Assembly: GCA_030247885.1 (NCBI GenBank)
Contig: JAPDRO010000013.1
Location: 434,001-498,000 of the forward strand
Direction of reading: 5' to 3'
Length of the DNA: 64,000 bases
From: Taxawa tesnikishii (nom. ined.)
Lineage: Eukaryota > Ascomycota > Dothideomycetes > Dothideales
Part shown: positions 46,836-57,483 of the stretch, in pieces
Position numbering within the stretch: the first letter of the stretch is position 1
How the letters are laid out: each line of letters starts with the position of its first letter
Position numbers and translations under genes: made by a program
Notes under the pieces: model-generated
Told to the model about the DNA's origin: nothing
Databases searched by the model: none
What the model saw: the letters and a program-made list of their open reading frames with translations, nothing else

Positions 46836-48899
46836 ATGAGAAGACTGCCATCGAGCCGTCTGCAGCAGCAGCGGCAGCGGCAGCGCAGGCTCTTCAGCTG
46901 TAGCCCGTCAGGCCGCGCCCCTTCGCCGCCCATCGTAAACATAGACAATGCCACATTCTATCGCGACTATCCCTCGTCATCTACCGCCCAAAGCCAAACT
47001 TCGTCTTCCACCAACCCTCCAATCTTCCCCGGTCTCTCGTTCTCCCTCCCTGCTCGTGGCGACGAGCACTGGTCTATCTTCAGCCCCTCCTCTCTTGCAA
47101 GAACAACCTTTCTCCAAGTTCTGAACGGTCAATACGTCAGCATACCGCCCACCGCACGCTCATATCCCTACCTATCGTCAACCGAGATCCAAGACGACCG
47201 TCTACGCAGCCCTCAGAACGCCGTCAAGTACGTTGGTTTCGATGCAGAAAGAGGTGGACTCGGCGGCACTAGCCTCAAGGGCGCATATCTGAGCGCACGG
47301 TACGAGAGCAGGAAGGAAGAGACAGACTTTTCGCTGCTGGACTATTTGACAGGTCACACGGAGCTGAATGCGTTGGAGAGGAGTAAGGACGATGTGGACG
47401 AGGCGTTGCTGGAGCGCGTCATAGTGGATCTGAAGCTCGGTCAATTGCTCGATATGCCTGTAGGGAACCTCAGCAATGGCCAGACGAGGAGAGCCAGAAT
47501 AGCCAAGACCTTGATGAGCAGGCCGGAGTTGCTGCTCCTAGACGGACCGTTCATGGGTCTTGATCCGCCGACGGTCAACATGTTATCTTCTGTCCTGCAA
47601 GCGCTGGCTGAAAAGAGTGCGCCGCGAATGGTACTCTCCCTGCGCCCGGAAGACCACATCCCAGACTGGATCAGCCACATGGTGTTCATCGACGAGAAAC
47701 TCAGGATTCTCACTCAGGGCACTAAGGAAAGCGTCCTCAACGCCCTCATGCGGAAAAGCAGCACGAGCGTGCAACTCCGTGACAACACGAACAAGCTACG
47801 GCGTCACGCCACCACGGAAACACCAGGAGCGCCGGCCAAGGAGCAGGAGAACATCGCACAAGACTCCGAAGCGCCCGTTCAGCTCAGCCGCGACGGCTTC
47901 CCGAAGCAGGGGCCACCTGCCCAGCCAGGCGAAACCGTGGTCGACATGCGCGGCGTGCGCGTCTCCTATGGCTCGAAAACCGTGCTTGGCGACTGGACGC
48001 AGTCCTCATCGCACTCGCCTGGTCTCTTCTGGAGCGTTCACCGCGGGCAACGGTGGGGCGTTTTCGGTCCCAATGGGTCTGGAAAGACCACTCTGCTCTC
48101 CCTCATCACGTCCGACCACCCACAGACGTATTCGCTCCCCATCAAACTGTTCGGAAAATCCCGGTTGCCGGCACCCGGCGAGGTGGGCATCAGCTTATTC
48201 GAACTGCAGAAGCGGATTGGGCATTCAAGTCCTGAAGTGCACACGTACTTTCCTAAAAACCTGAGTCTAAGACGCGCGTTGCAGTCCGCGTGGGCGGATG
48301 CGCCGCTCAGTCGCCCTACGCTGGACGAAAAGGCGAAGAGGAGGATCGAGGGTTGTCTGAGGTGGTTCGCGGCTGAGCTGCATCCGAAAAGTCAATCGCT
48401 ACTCGATGAAATCGAATCTGAGCTGCAGTCTGACAACGGGCGAAGGCAACAGAGTCTGGAACAGGTGCGTATTGCTGTTACCGAGGGTGAAGGGCTGGAA
48501 TGGGCGGACACGACGACCTTCCGCGACCTGAGTTTCTCCAATCAGAGACTTCTGCTATTCCTCAGAGCGATCGTCGCGGGACAGGAGCTCGTGATCCTGG
48601 ATGAGGCATTTAGTGGTATCGACGAAGTCGTTCGCGACAAATGCTTGCTTTTCCTCTCGCATGGGGAGCGGTTCCGTTTGACTACCGACAGGGAAACCGG
48701 TAACAAGACACTGGAACCCAGCATCGTGGAATCTGCGAACGCGGTCACGATGACGGGCTTGAGTGATGAGCAGGCCTTGCTCGTCATCAGTCACTCGAGG
48801 GAAGATGTGCCCGGGTGTATCAGGGAGTGGATTTGTTTGCCTGAGCCTGGTGAGGGCAGGGCTGCCAGATGGGGAAGGTTGGAGGGGCGCTGGAGTTGA
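46836..48899 (+). CDS. Twin-domain ABC ATPase, ModF/PhrA-like, probably mitochondrial
   Basis: 687 residues, single exon. The Arg/Gln-rich start (MRRLPSSRLQQQRQRQRRLF) suggests a mitochondrial presequence; the in-frame ATG at 46674 lies in the promoter. There is no membrane domain. Domain 1 has a degraded Walker A (FSPSSLARTTFLQ), a good signature (LSNGQ at 212-216) and a Walker B without Glu (LLLLDGPFMGLD). Domain 2 has a good Walker A (GPNGSGKTT, K417), a degraded signature (LSFSNQ) and Walker B with catalytic E590 (LVILDEAF). So only one of the two composite ATP sites, domain 2 Walker motifs with domain 1 signature, looks competent. Function unknown; bacterial ModF is related to molybdate uptake operons. 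Confidence 0.87.
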   Translation: MRRLPSSRLQQQRQRQRRLFSCSPSGRAPSPPIVNIDNATFYRDYPSSSTAQSQTSSSTNPPIFPGLSFSLPARGDEHWSIFSPSSLARTTFLQVLNGQYVSIPPTARSYPYLSSTEIQDDRLRSPQNAVKYVGFDAERGGLGGTSLKGAYLSARYESRKEETDFSLLDYLTGHTELNALERSKDDVDEALLERVIVDLKLGQLLDMPVGNLSNGQTRRARIAKTLMSRPELLLLDGPFMGLDPPTVNMLSSVLQALAEKSAPRMVLSLRPEDHIPDWISHMVFIDEKLRILTQGTKESVLNALMRKSSTSVQLRDNTNKLRRHATTETPGAPAKEQENIAQDSEAPVQLSRDGFPKQGPPAQPGETVVDMRGVRVSYGSKTVLGDWTQSSSHSPGLFWSVHRGQRWGVFGPNGSGKTTLLSLITSDHPQTYSLPIKLFGKSRLPAPGEVGISLFELQKRIGHSSPEVHTYFPKNLSLRRALQSAWADAPLSRPTLDEKAKRRIEGCLRWFAAELHPKSQSLLDEIESELQSDNGRRQQSLEQVRIAVTEGEGLEWADTTTFRDLSFSNQRLLLFLRAIVAGQELVILDEAFSGIDEVVRDKCLLFLSHGERFRLTTDRETGNKTLEPSIVESANAVTMTGLSDEQALLVISHSREDVPGCIREWICLPEPGEGRAARWGRLEGRWS

Positions 48900-49302
48900 A
48901 TCCACAGGGGTGGAAGGAGATTTGGGGGATGTAGATGCGGGTGAGTGGTGGTGGAGTGATGGGCAGTTTAGGCGAGGATAGATCGGATCTGGTCACATAA
49001 AGGATAAAGGATGTGAGGCTGTTGTACATTATACGGAAAGCGTGGAGATGAAACGACACGGGATTTTCTGGGACATGTCGATATCCATGAGCCCCTTAAA
49101 GGACCAGCGGCGAACTGATATTGTCGGCATTCGCACGGGCAGACGGTCATGATAGTTGTTTCCAAGACGTCCGTTGGGGTAACCGTGTTCACATATCACG
49201 GTGCATTGAAGGTGGCTTGGTTGAGGTTGGAACATGATGTCTAGTGTGGTTATACGGCGGACAATCATGTGAACAGCCACGTGACGCACAGATTTAATCT
49301 AT
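48900..49302. other. Convergent intergenic region
   Basis: 403 bp between the converging ABC and FAT1 stop codons. Presumed terminators; nothing else recognised. Confidence 0.5.
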
Positions 49303-51514
49303 CTACAGCCTGGCCTTGCCAGCAACCAAGGCATTCCAGTCTGCCTGACTGAACGGGACATATGTCTCACCATTGGGCGGCAACCAGTAGACGACGTCAT
49401 CCTTTCCAGCAGTTCCGTTTGCAATCTTCTCCAGATTCACGCCCTCATTCCTCAGCATGACCTTGTTCTGCTTGTTGTTGTGCATTGTAGGTGCGATATC
49501 TTTCACGAAACGCAGGAAGATGGGAATTGCATATCTGGGCAGCGTCTTCCGCGAATGCGCGAGTAATCCCTTGAAGTCAAAGGCTTGTCGCTTCTCCGGC
49601 GAGACGAAGATGGCGGCGCATCCGGCACGGCCGTCGTGTGCTGTAGACATTGCTCTTCAGCTTTCTTGTTCACCCGGATTTTTGTCACTCATCACTCACC
49701 GGGTAGCTCGACGCCGTAGACGTTTGCCTCTTCGACATCTGGGTACCGGCCAAGACACTCTGCGACCTCAGCCGTGCTAACATTCTCGGACTTCCACCTG
49801 AACGTGTCGCCAAGCCTGTCCATGAAGAACCATCGTCCGTCCGGCGTCCGTTTCAGCGCGTCCCCGGACCGATAGTACAAATCGCCTTGCTTGAAGACAT
49901 TGCGGACGAACTTCTTGCTCGTCGCTTCGGGCGCGTTCCAGTAGCCTGCGAAGACGGCCTCGTTGGGGACGGCGACGATCATCTCACCCCCTCTTCATAC
50001 GGCACACGTTTGGCGAACCCGGTTTTCGGGTCGCGCCAAATGTCGCCCGTGTCGTGATCGATTTGCACGGGAACGTATACGTTACGCATCATGTATCGTA
50101 ATATGCCGCCATGATGTCCGACAGCGCAGGCCAGGTAATCGTTGCGGGAGATGTTGAGCAACGCGAACACGCCTTCCGTGCTGTTGAAAAACTCGCCGAC
50201 AGTTTCTACACCAAAGCGCTCCCTGAATCGCTTCCACACATCTGGCCGCAGACCGTTTCCGAACATGACACGTACCTTGTGGTCCTTGTCGCGCGGGGAC
50301 GGTGGAGCTGCGAGCAGGTATCGAGCCGTCTCGCCTACGTATACGAAAGCCGTCGCCTGAGAGTCTCGAATGTCATCCCAGAAGCGCGTGGTCGAGAATT
50401 TTCGGCCGATGCAAAGGGTCAGCCCTCCGAGCATGCAGGAGACAGAGACTGTGCAACCGGTCCCGTGGTAGAGCGGCATACAGTCGTACCAACGGTCCCC
50501 GTTCGGGCCTCGACGTAGTCCTAGGCTGTTGAGTCGAAGGTCTCGGAGTGGCCACGATCTTTCGACGTTGAACGGACATGCCTTAGGAAAGCCTGTTGTG
50601 CCACTGATCGCGAGCAAAAGCAGCCAGTTAGTGCGGCTCCAATAGCAAACCTCGCTCGAGCTGTTTGGCAGAGACAAACCTTGTGTACCTGGGGAAAGTA
50701 AGCCATACGAGCTCATGATGGAAGACTCAATCTCTCTACTCACAACAAGCACATTGGAAAGTCTCCCGTGACGCCTTCTCTGTACTTCCTCCCCGGTCTC
50801 TTCGGGTCCAGATTGCTGATATGGTCCTTCATCGCCTCGTCCAAAATCACGATCTGCATGCCAAGTTCACCTTCAATCCTTGCTCTGGCCTCCTCGATCC
50901 TGGCCGTGCAATCGGGGTCCTCATCCACAAGGACGATCTTGCTACCGCTGGTCTTTAAGCAATGCAACAAGGCATCTCCTGCGAGATTGTAGTTGATGTT
51001 GGCCGGCGCCGAGCCAATCGCCCAAGATCCAAGCATGGAAAACATGAACTCGGGCGAGTTTTGCAGGTAGAAATTGACTAGTTGACCCGGCTGTACGCCC
51101 CGTGAAAGGAAGAACTGCGCATAGCGACAGGACTGGGCGTACGTTTCCGCCCAGGTGTAGCAACCGGTGCGCGACCAGATGCACTGCTCGGAAGCCGGCA
51201 TATGTTGAGCTTGTTCCTCGAACATGTACCACAGAGACTTGCGGTTCGCTTTCACTAATGGGCCTTGAGCGTGATGTCGCGAACGGGTAGCGGTCACGAT
51301 GGGCGGGGGTTACCTGCTTTGGCCCAGGCGCGCTCGCCCTTCTTCGTTGCCCAGAGACCTTGGAGGTCTTTCCCGATGTGGAACTTGCCGTCCAGATAGG
51401 CTGCCGCAGCACCTGCACCCGCTATGGCTGCTCCAGTTGCTGTGCAGATTCAGTGTTCGTTGCTCCACAGTATTGGGAGTTGGAGACGGTTGAAGTAAGC
51501 GAACCTAATGCCAT
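49303..51514 (-). CDS. FAT1: Fat1-type fatty acid transporter / very-long-chain acyl-CoA synthetase
   Basis: Activates and imports very-long-chain fatty acids. Six exons: 51514-51505, 51439-51314, 51263-50744, 50698-50690, 50603-49700 and 49640-49303; 635 residues. The N-terminus has a hydrophobic anchor after MALA (ATGAAIAGAGAAAA). Motifs: YTSGTTGFPKA (AMP binding), MPLYHGTGCTVSVSCMLGG, EFFNSTEG, YYRSGDALKR and FRWKSENVSTAEVAE. The YTS part comes from a 9-nt exon. The frame is lost at C5 on the plus strand (49987-49991), between VPYEEG and EMIVAVPNE; one more base fits the family and the total length (1,908 nt). Introns are 45-86 bp. This could also be a paralog of Fat1; the N-terminus is typical for fungi. 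Confidence 0.94.
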
Positions 51515-51909
51515 TGTATTATTTGGGTTGGTCGGGCCACTGCGAGTGTCTTGCCGTGATGGATGGGTGATTGTCACAGCAATAAGATTCCATACGCCCT
51601 CGTACAGGACATACGGAACTGAGAAGTACCGAGTATGTATAGAGTATAGAGGGCGACAGCGATGAGTGGTAAAGATAGTTGGTTCCGAGGCGGTAGTCGG
51701 CTATAACCAAAACCCCACCCTTCTCGTCACACCCACACACACCACACAGACACACCACACAGACACAGTGTGCGGAGACCCCACGGGCGGCGGTCTGGCT
51801 TGGCATTGGTAGGAGCGCAGTGCGAGGAAGATGACCAAACAAAACCGTCGTCGTCGGGTCGACTGAACTGAACGGACTTTATTCGGTGCAACGGATGAGG
51901 ATGCGATGT

Positions 51910-51945
51910 CTCTTCCTCTTCCTCTTCCTCTTCCTCTTCCTCTTG
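51910..51945. repeat. (CTTCCT)n microsatellite
   Basis: Six-base unit repeated about six times, perfect. Confidence 0.9.
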
Positions 51946-52042
51946 GTCGCAGGTTGTGTGGAGGGGTGTCTGTCTTGTGATGACTGACCCCCAAGAAGAT
52001 GCCTTTTTGACAGCCCTCAAGAAGACCGCGCCACACGTACAC

Positions 52043-52090
52043 AGCCACCTGCCACCTGCCACCTGCCACCTGCCACCCGCCACCCGCCAC
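52043..52090. repeat. 7-bp tandem repeat GCCACCT/GCCACCC
   Basis: About seven copies; the later ones carry C instead of T at the last base. Confidence 0.9.
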
Positions 52091-52913
52091 TTACTACCTT
52101 AGCTGGAAGACTGCGCCACACGCACACGATCACCTGTGGCGCAGTATCCCAGCTAATGCAGTGGACGTGGGACGTGGACCTCGACCTCGACCTCGACCCG
52201 GACCCGCAGCCCTATCTGTTAGCCGTGCGCAGGGATGCATGGACGCAGGGAGGCAGGGAGGCAGGGATGCTGGGATGCTATGAGCGTCTCACTTCAGCGT
52301 CGCGTCTCACCTGCTCAGCCAGTCGCTCTCATCAGACGACCAAGTGGGTCGACACAGCAGGGAACATAGCAGGGAACGCAGCAGCGAAACATAGCAGAGC
52401 AGGGAACACATTGCTGACCGTGTTTCGCAATCGCGCGTACTCGTTCTTGGAAGAGCACCGCGCAGCGCGCCCACCTTATCTATCTATCTACACGTTCGCT
52501 ATTCCATTTACCTCTACCGTGCTTGTGCTTGCACTGGCGCTTGCACTTGTACTTGCACAACCAAACTCCCTTCTCCGAACGATGCAACCCAACGCATTGC
52601 TGTAATGCCCACGCCCCATCCCAGCCGCGCTCTAGCATGTGACGGTCTATTACAACAGCGCCAACACCAACGTCTACCCGTTAACGCTGACCTTCAGACA
52701 CACATGGCATTCGATTGACGTGTGCGCCGTCGTCCCTGGCACCGCCTGCTGCCTCTCGCGCTGACCCAGAAATCCTGAAGCACCACTTTACGACATCATG
52801 GCTTGAGAGTACCAGCATTCCCCGATCCCACTTTACTGCTATACTGTTCCCACCACCCGGTATTGGCGCATCTAACGCCGTGGTATACATCAGTTCCCCA
52901 CCAAACCCGCATC

Positions 52914-55900
52914 ATGGCCTACGACCAGCACTCGGTCTACCAGCCTCCCCACCGACCATACTATTCGCAGGATCCAGCACCACCCAAACCCTCCTACAAC
53001 CGAGACTTCCACCAAGCCTACCAACCCAACGCCTACACCCAAGACGTGCAAGGACACCCAAACGAACAGCAATTCCATCAGTATTATGACGGATATGGCA
53101 ACACGAACATTGATGGACACGGTAACAATGACTACAACAGTAGATCGTATGCGCAACAAGACGTTGGATATGACCCACGACATCAAACACGGCCAGATGT
53201 GGGGAGACACAATGGCTATGCTCATGGTACTGCGGTTCCCCAAGACCAGTATGCACAACGCGCACGGGAGTACGGACGGGAGACGCGCCCAAACCAAGAC
53301 CGGATGCCCAACGGACACCACAACGACCAGCCGCAGCAGCAAATGCAGCAATACGCGAGCAGAGCGCCCAACCAGCGCGCGCAGTCGCAGTCACGACAAC
53401 CCGGTCCGCAAGCTCCATATCAGGATACTCAGCTCAACGCATCCGTTCAAAGTCTACCCTCTGTAGCTTCGGCACCGGTGCAGAGCCGGGGACGTGCTCC
53501 ACCCGCAGCGAGAGATGCGCAGCCCAATGGTCAGCCAGCGCAGTCGGGAGGAAGAAACCAGTCGAGGGCGCGTGGGCAATCACAGCCCGGTAAGTCGAAG
53601 ATGTACCCGCTAACATGGGGTCTCCCGCGACTCGCACTCATATAAGACCACTATGAACATCCAAGCAATGAGGGCCGGAGAAATGCTGGCCTTGGATACC
53701 CTGCACTTCGCAGTAACACAGGCTGTGCTCTTGTTACCGCTTGCTGGCACGTTCATCTGGCCAGGAGATGTAGAGAGTATCATTTGGGCGAATGCTGGTC
53801 ATGAAATCTTCTTGCCGCGACTGTCCGATTCAAACCATGCGTTGTGACTGACTCTGAGTTGCAGCAAAACGCAGGCCTCTCATCGAACCGCCTTCACCAA
53901 AACTGATAGCCCAGGACAACGCCTTTCCGGTCTTCCCTACCAAGAAGAACAAAGCTCGCTCGAGGGCCAACTCGCAGGCAAGGGAAGGCGGAGAGGCGAA
54001 AGCGATCGAGAAAGGCTCTCGCTCAAGCGGGGAGGGGACTAGACCATCAACCGCAACCGATAACAGAACCGGAGGACGGACAGAATCGCCGCCCGGTAGC
54101 GTTCAGAGAAGCATTTCAAGACCTCCGCCCGTGAGAGAAGTTCCGAGTGGCGCAGCTGCGGCCGTGGGAGTCGACTCCTATAGACCATGCGATGAGATGA
54201 GGCGGCCTGGTGGCCACGAACAACCGCCGCGCACCCAACCTGCTCCGATTCAAGTGCCACGTCAGCAATACGGCGGTGTGCCTATGTCACCGACAAGGCA
54301 GAACGGGTACCACCAACAGGAATATGTCTATGAGGCACAGGCAGTACCAGATCGGCAAACGAATCACGGCCGCCCTGGTGCACCACAAGTCCCAAACCCT
54401 TCAGTGACTGGTTACGAACATGATTATGGTCACAGCTCAAGAAACAACGTACCGGGACCGGCAGCTCCAACAGGCCATTACCCGCCACCAAGGCCGCAAG
54501 GTCGGGGGCCTCCTCCTGCTGGAAGAGGAAGGCCACAGGTGCCGCCCATAGCCACTGGACAACCTGGTCCTTTGCGCGGTGAGCCAGACCCCATGAGTCC
54601 TTCACGATCGCCAATGCGGCCTCCAACAACCTCCACCAACAGGTCATCGCCCCATCAATTGAGATCCGGTCTTCATAATCCCCAACCGGGTTCCTCAGCC
54701 TACTCTGATCGTAGTCAGCCCAGCAAGCCATGGACCGCAACTCCAGGAGGGCATAATAGTATAGCAGATGTCTTCGATGACTACTATGGTTATGACGTAA
54801 CCGACCAACCTCAATACATGGACAGAGATGCTCAGATCGAAGCTGAAATGCCTGATTTCGACAACATTCCGGACTCTGAAACTGCCCACAAAAGATCGAT
54901 GACGATCGATCAACACTTAGCCAGTCCTGCGCGACCTGAGCCGCCGCCGCCGCTTCCAGCAATGCCAAACTATCAAGATCAGAATCCTATGCCTCAGGCT
55001 TCCTACCCCAACAAGCGCTTTTACCAACAAGAACCGCATGCGGCATCTCAGCCGGAATTCGGTGGGTCAAAGCGCGGGTCAGGTGGTAATCAAGGCGGTA
55101 TAACAGATGGGTTTGTATTTGGTGTACCGGGCGAAACCGCACAGCATGCACCAGTGGACCATTATCCCGGCCCCCAACAGCAACAGGGTTTGCCGTACAG
55201 ACAAGGTCCGCCCCTCAAGGTCTGCCCCTCATTCAGCACGGAGTGATGGTCGTTTTCCGGCCAATGCACCACAAGACCCTCCACCAGGACCTTATTCACA
55301 GCGGCCCATGCATCCAGGCCAACATCCTCCTCAGCACGGACAACCTGGGCAGTACCGGCCTCAGCACCTACCTCAAAACGGTCAGCAATTCCACAAACCA
55401 GCTCCGTACACTCAAGGGCCCGGTGCAAACCGTCCGTCCACCGCACCGCAGCAGCCAGGCTTCAATCGTGACCCTGCTGGACAGCCTCAGTGCTCGAATC
55501 AAGGGTCCGGCTACAGAGGCCCCGGTGCGCCTTTGCTCCGTACAGGTTCGGAGCAGCCATACCGCGGCCCAGCAATGGGCGCGCCGCTGACGCAGCAACG
55601 GTCAGCGCCGCAAGTACAGGGGCAATCACGTAGCGCCAGCAATCCCGATGCCTTGCCGCAGCATCCCACACCCGTGCGAGCTGGCTTGATGGAACAGTCC
55701 ACCGCACCCGCGGCAAAACCGCCGCCAGTACGTCAATACAACACCCCACCATCCACTGCGCCGAGCGTCTCATCACACCAGTCTCGTGGGTCCATCGACG
55801 CCCGACGGGAGTCACAGTCCCTCCCGGTCACGCACACCGAACTGGATCAACTGCGTGCAAAGGTGAACTCTAACCCCAACGACTACAAGAGCGGCCTTCT

Positions 55901-57093
55901 TCTAGCTAAGAAGCTCGTCGAGGCGGCGTCCGTGCTGGCCGGTCAAGACGGACGAGGCGATCCCAAAGCGACGGCGAAATCGAGAGAGAACTACATCTTC
56001 GACGCGCACAAACGTATCAAAAAGCTCGTCCACGCCGGTTATCCGGATGCCATGTTCTACCTCGCCGACTGTTACGGCCAAGGCTCTCTCGGGCTTGCGG
56101 TCGACACCAAAGAAGCGTTCCAACTCTACCAAGCAGCCGCCAAAGCGGGCCATGCAGCGAGCGCCTACCGCACTGCCGTGTGCTGCGAGATGGGTCCCGA
56201 AGAAGGCGGAGGCACAAGACGGGATCTGCAGAAGGCGGTACAGTGGTATAGGCGTGCAGCGCAGCTGCAGGATGTCGCTGCCATGTACAAGTTGGGAATG
56301 ATTCTGCTCAAAGGGCTTCTGGGTGCGCAGAAGAACGCTCCAGAAGCGCTGACGTGGTTGAAACGGGCGGCCGAGCGTGCAGACTTCGACAACCCGCATG
56401 CGTTGCACGAGCTCGGCTTACTCTACGAGCCTGGCGGAGAGGCGCGGAAGGATCCGAGCGTTAGGGACAAGGTCATACCGGACGAGAAATATGCGCGAGA
56501 ACTCTTCGACAAGGCGGCGGGGCTGGGGTATAAATTCAGTCAGTTCAGATTGGGTCAGGCGTATGAGTACGGGAACCTCGGATGCCCGATCGATGCGAGG
56601 AACTCGATTGCGTGGTACTGCAAGGCGGCGGCGCAGGGGGAGCATGGGGCAGAGTTGGCGTTGAGCGGGTGGTGAGTCGAAAAATCCGCTATCCGAGCCT
56701 GCCGTACGCGAAGGGAGCGCTGTAAACTAACCTTGCATGCGATCCAGGTACCTCACGGGCGCCGAAGGCATCCTCCAGCCCAGCGACACGGAAGCTTACC
56801 TCTGGGCCCGCAAAGCCGCCACCTCGTCCACCAGCTCGAATCCCAATCCGAAGGCCATGTTCGCAATGGGCTACTATACCGAGACGGGAATAGGGTGTCC
56901 CGCGTCTCTTGAGGAAGCAAAGAAATGGTACGGACGCGCGGCGGCGTACAGATTCCCAAAGGCCGTAGAACGGCTGGAGGAGATGAAACGCGGAGGTGGA
57001 AACAGGGGTGAAGGGAAACGAGCGGGAAAGGAGAAGGTTAGGGAAGGCAGGTTGGCGAAAAGGGGGAGCAGGGATGATTGTGTTATCATGTAA
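52914..57093 (+). CDS. SKT5: Chitin synthase activator Skt5/Chs4 (Sel1 repeats, CAAX tail)
   Basis: Activates and anchors chitin synthase III at septa and bud necks. Exons 52914-53589, 53865-56671 and 56748-57093; about 1,275 residues. The first 800 are disordered and Pro/Gln-rich. Sel1-like repeats start near AHKRIKKLVHAGYPDAMFYL, then GLAVDTKEAFQLYQAAAKAG, LQDVAAMYKLGMILLKG, LGYKFSQFRLGQAYEYG, and across the last intron WYLTGAEGILQPSDTEAYLW and KAMFAMGYYTETGIGC. It ends CVIM, a farnesylation CAAX box as in yeast Chs4. Frame is lost at C4 (55211-55214) between YRQGPP and SRSAPHSARSDG (two bases too few or one too many). The first intron is 275 bp. Homology is firm; the disordered part is variable. 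Confidence 0.93.
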
Positions 57094-57483
57094 GGAATGG
57101 ATCTGGCGGGGTAGGGACACGAACACAGGACGAAGAACATGAGATCAAGGAACGGCCGGCGAGCCTGTCAGGAACAATGAGCTCTGCAGTGACGGCAACG
57201 CGAAAGAAAAGGAACACGACTGCCGATATCGAGTCTCCAGGCAACGTTGTCTTCTTTTGGGACGACACAGTATCAACCCTCAACGAGTTCGCTCGGGGAT
57301 CGCAGCACGCTACATACAGGCTACAACAATTGAATTCGCGAAACACCGTTTTCGACCAGAGATTAGATACGCTAACCCACCTTGCCGGGCCGGTTTTTGT
57401 TACACCCTGCTGTATCGTTCGGTGTTACAGTAAGAGGAGAGTTGGAGAAAGTCGACAAAGGAAACGGAAAGGAAAAGGAGCCC
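57094..57483. other. Convergent intergenic region
   Basis: 390 bp between the converging SKT5 and PCT1 stop codons. Presumed terminators. Confidence 0.5.

Larger units (their letters stand above)
51515..52913. other. Repeat-rich intergenic region upstream of SKT5
   Basis: About 1.4 kb between divergent FAT1 and SKT5. It contains several tandem repeats: CA-rich (51726-51770), (CTTCCT)n at 51910-51945, GCCACCT-type at 52043-52090, (GACCTC)n near 52174-52200 and AGG-type (52240-52275). No gene recognised. It should hold the SKT5 promoter and 5' UTR. Confidence 0.6.
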
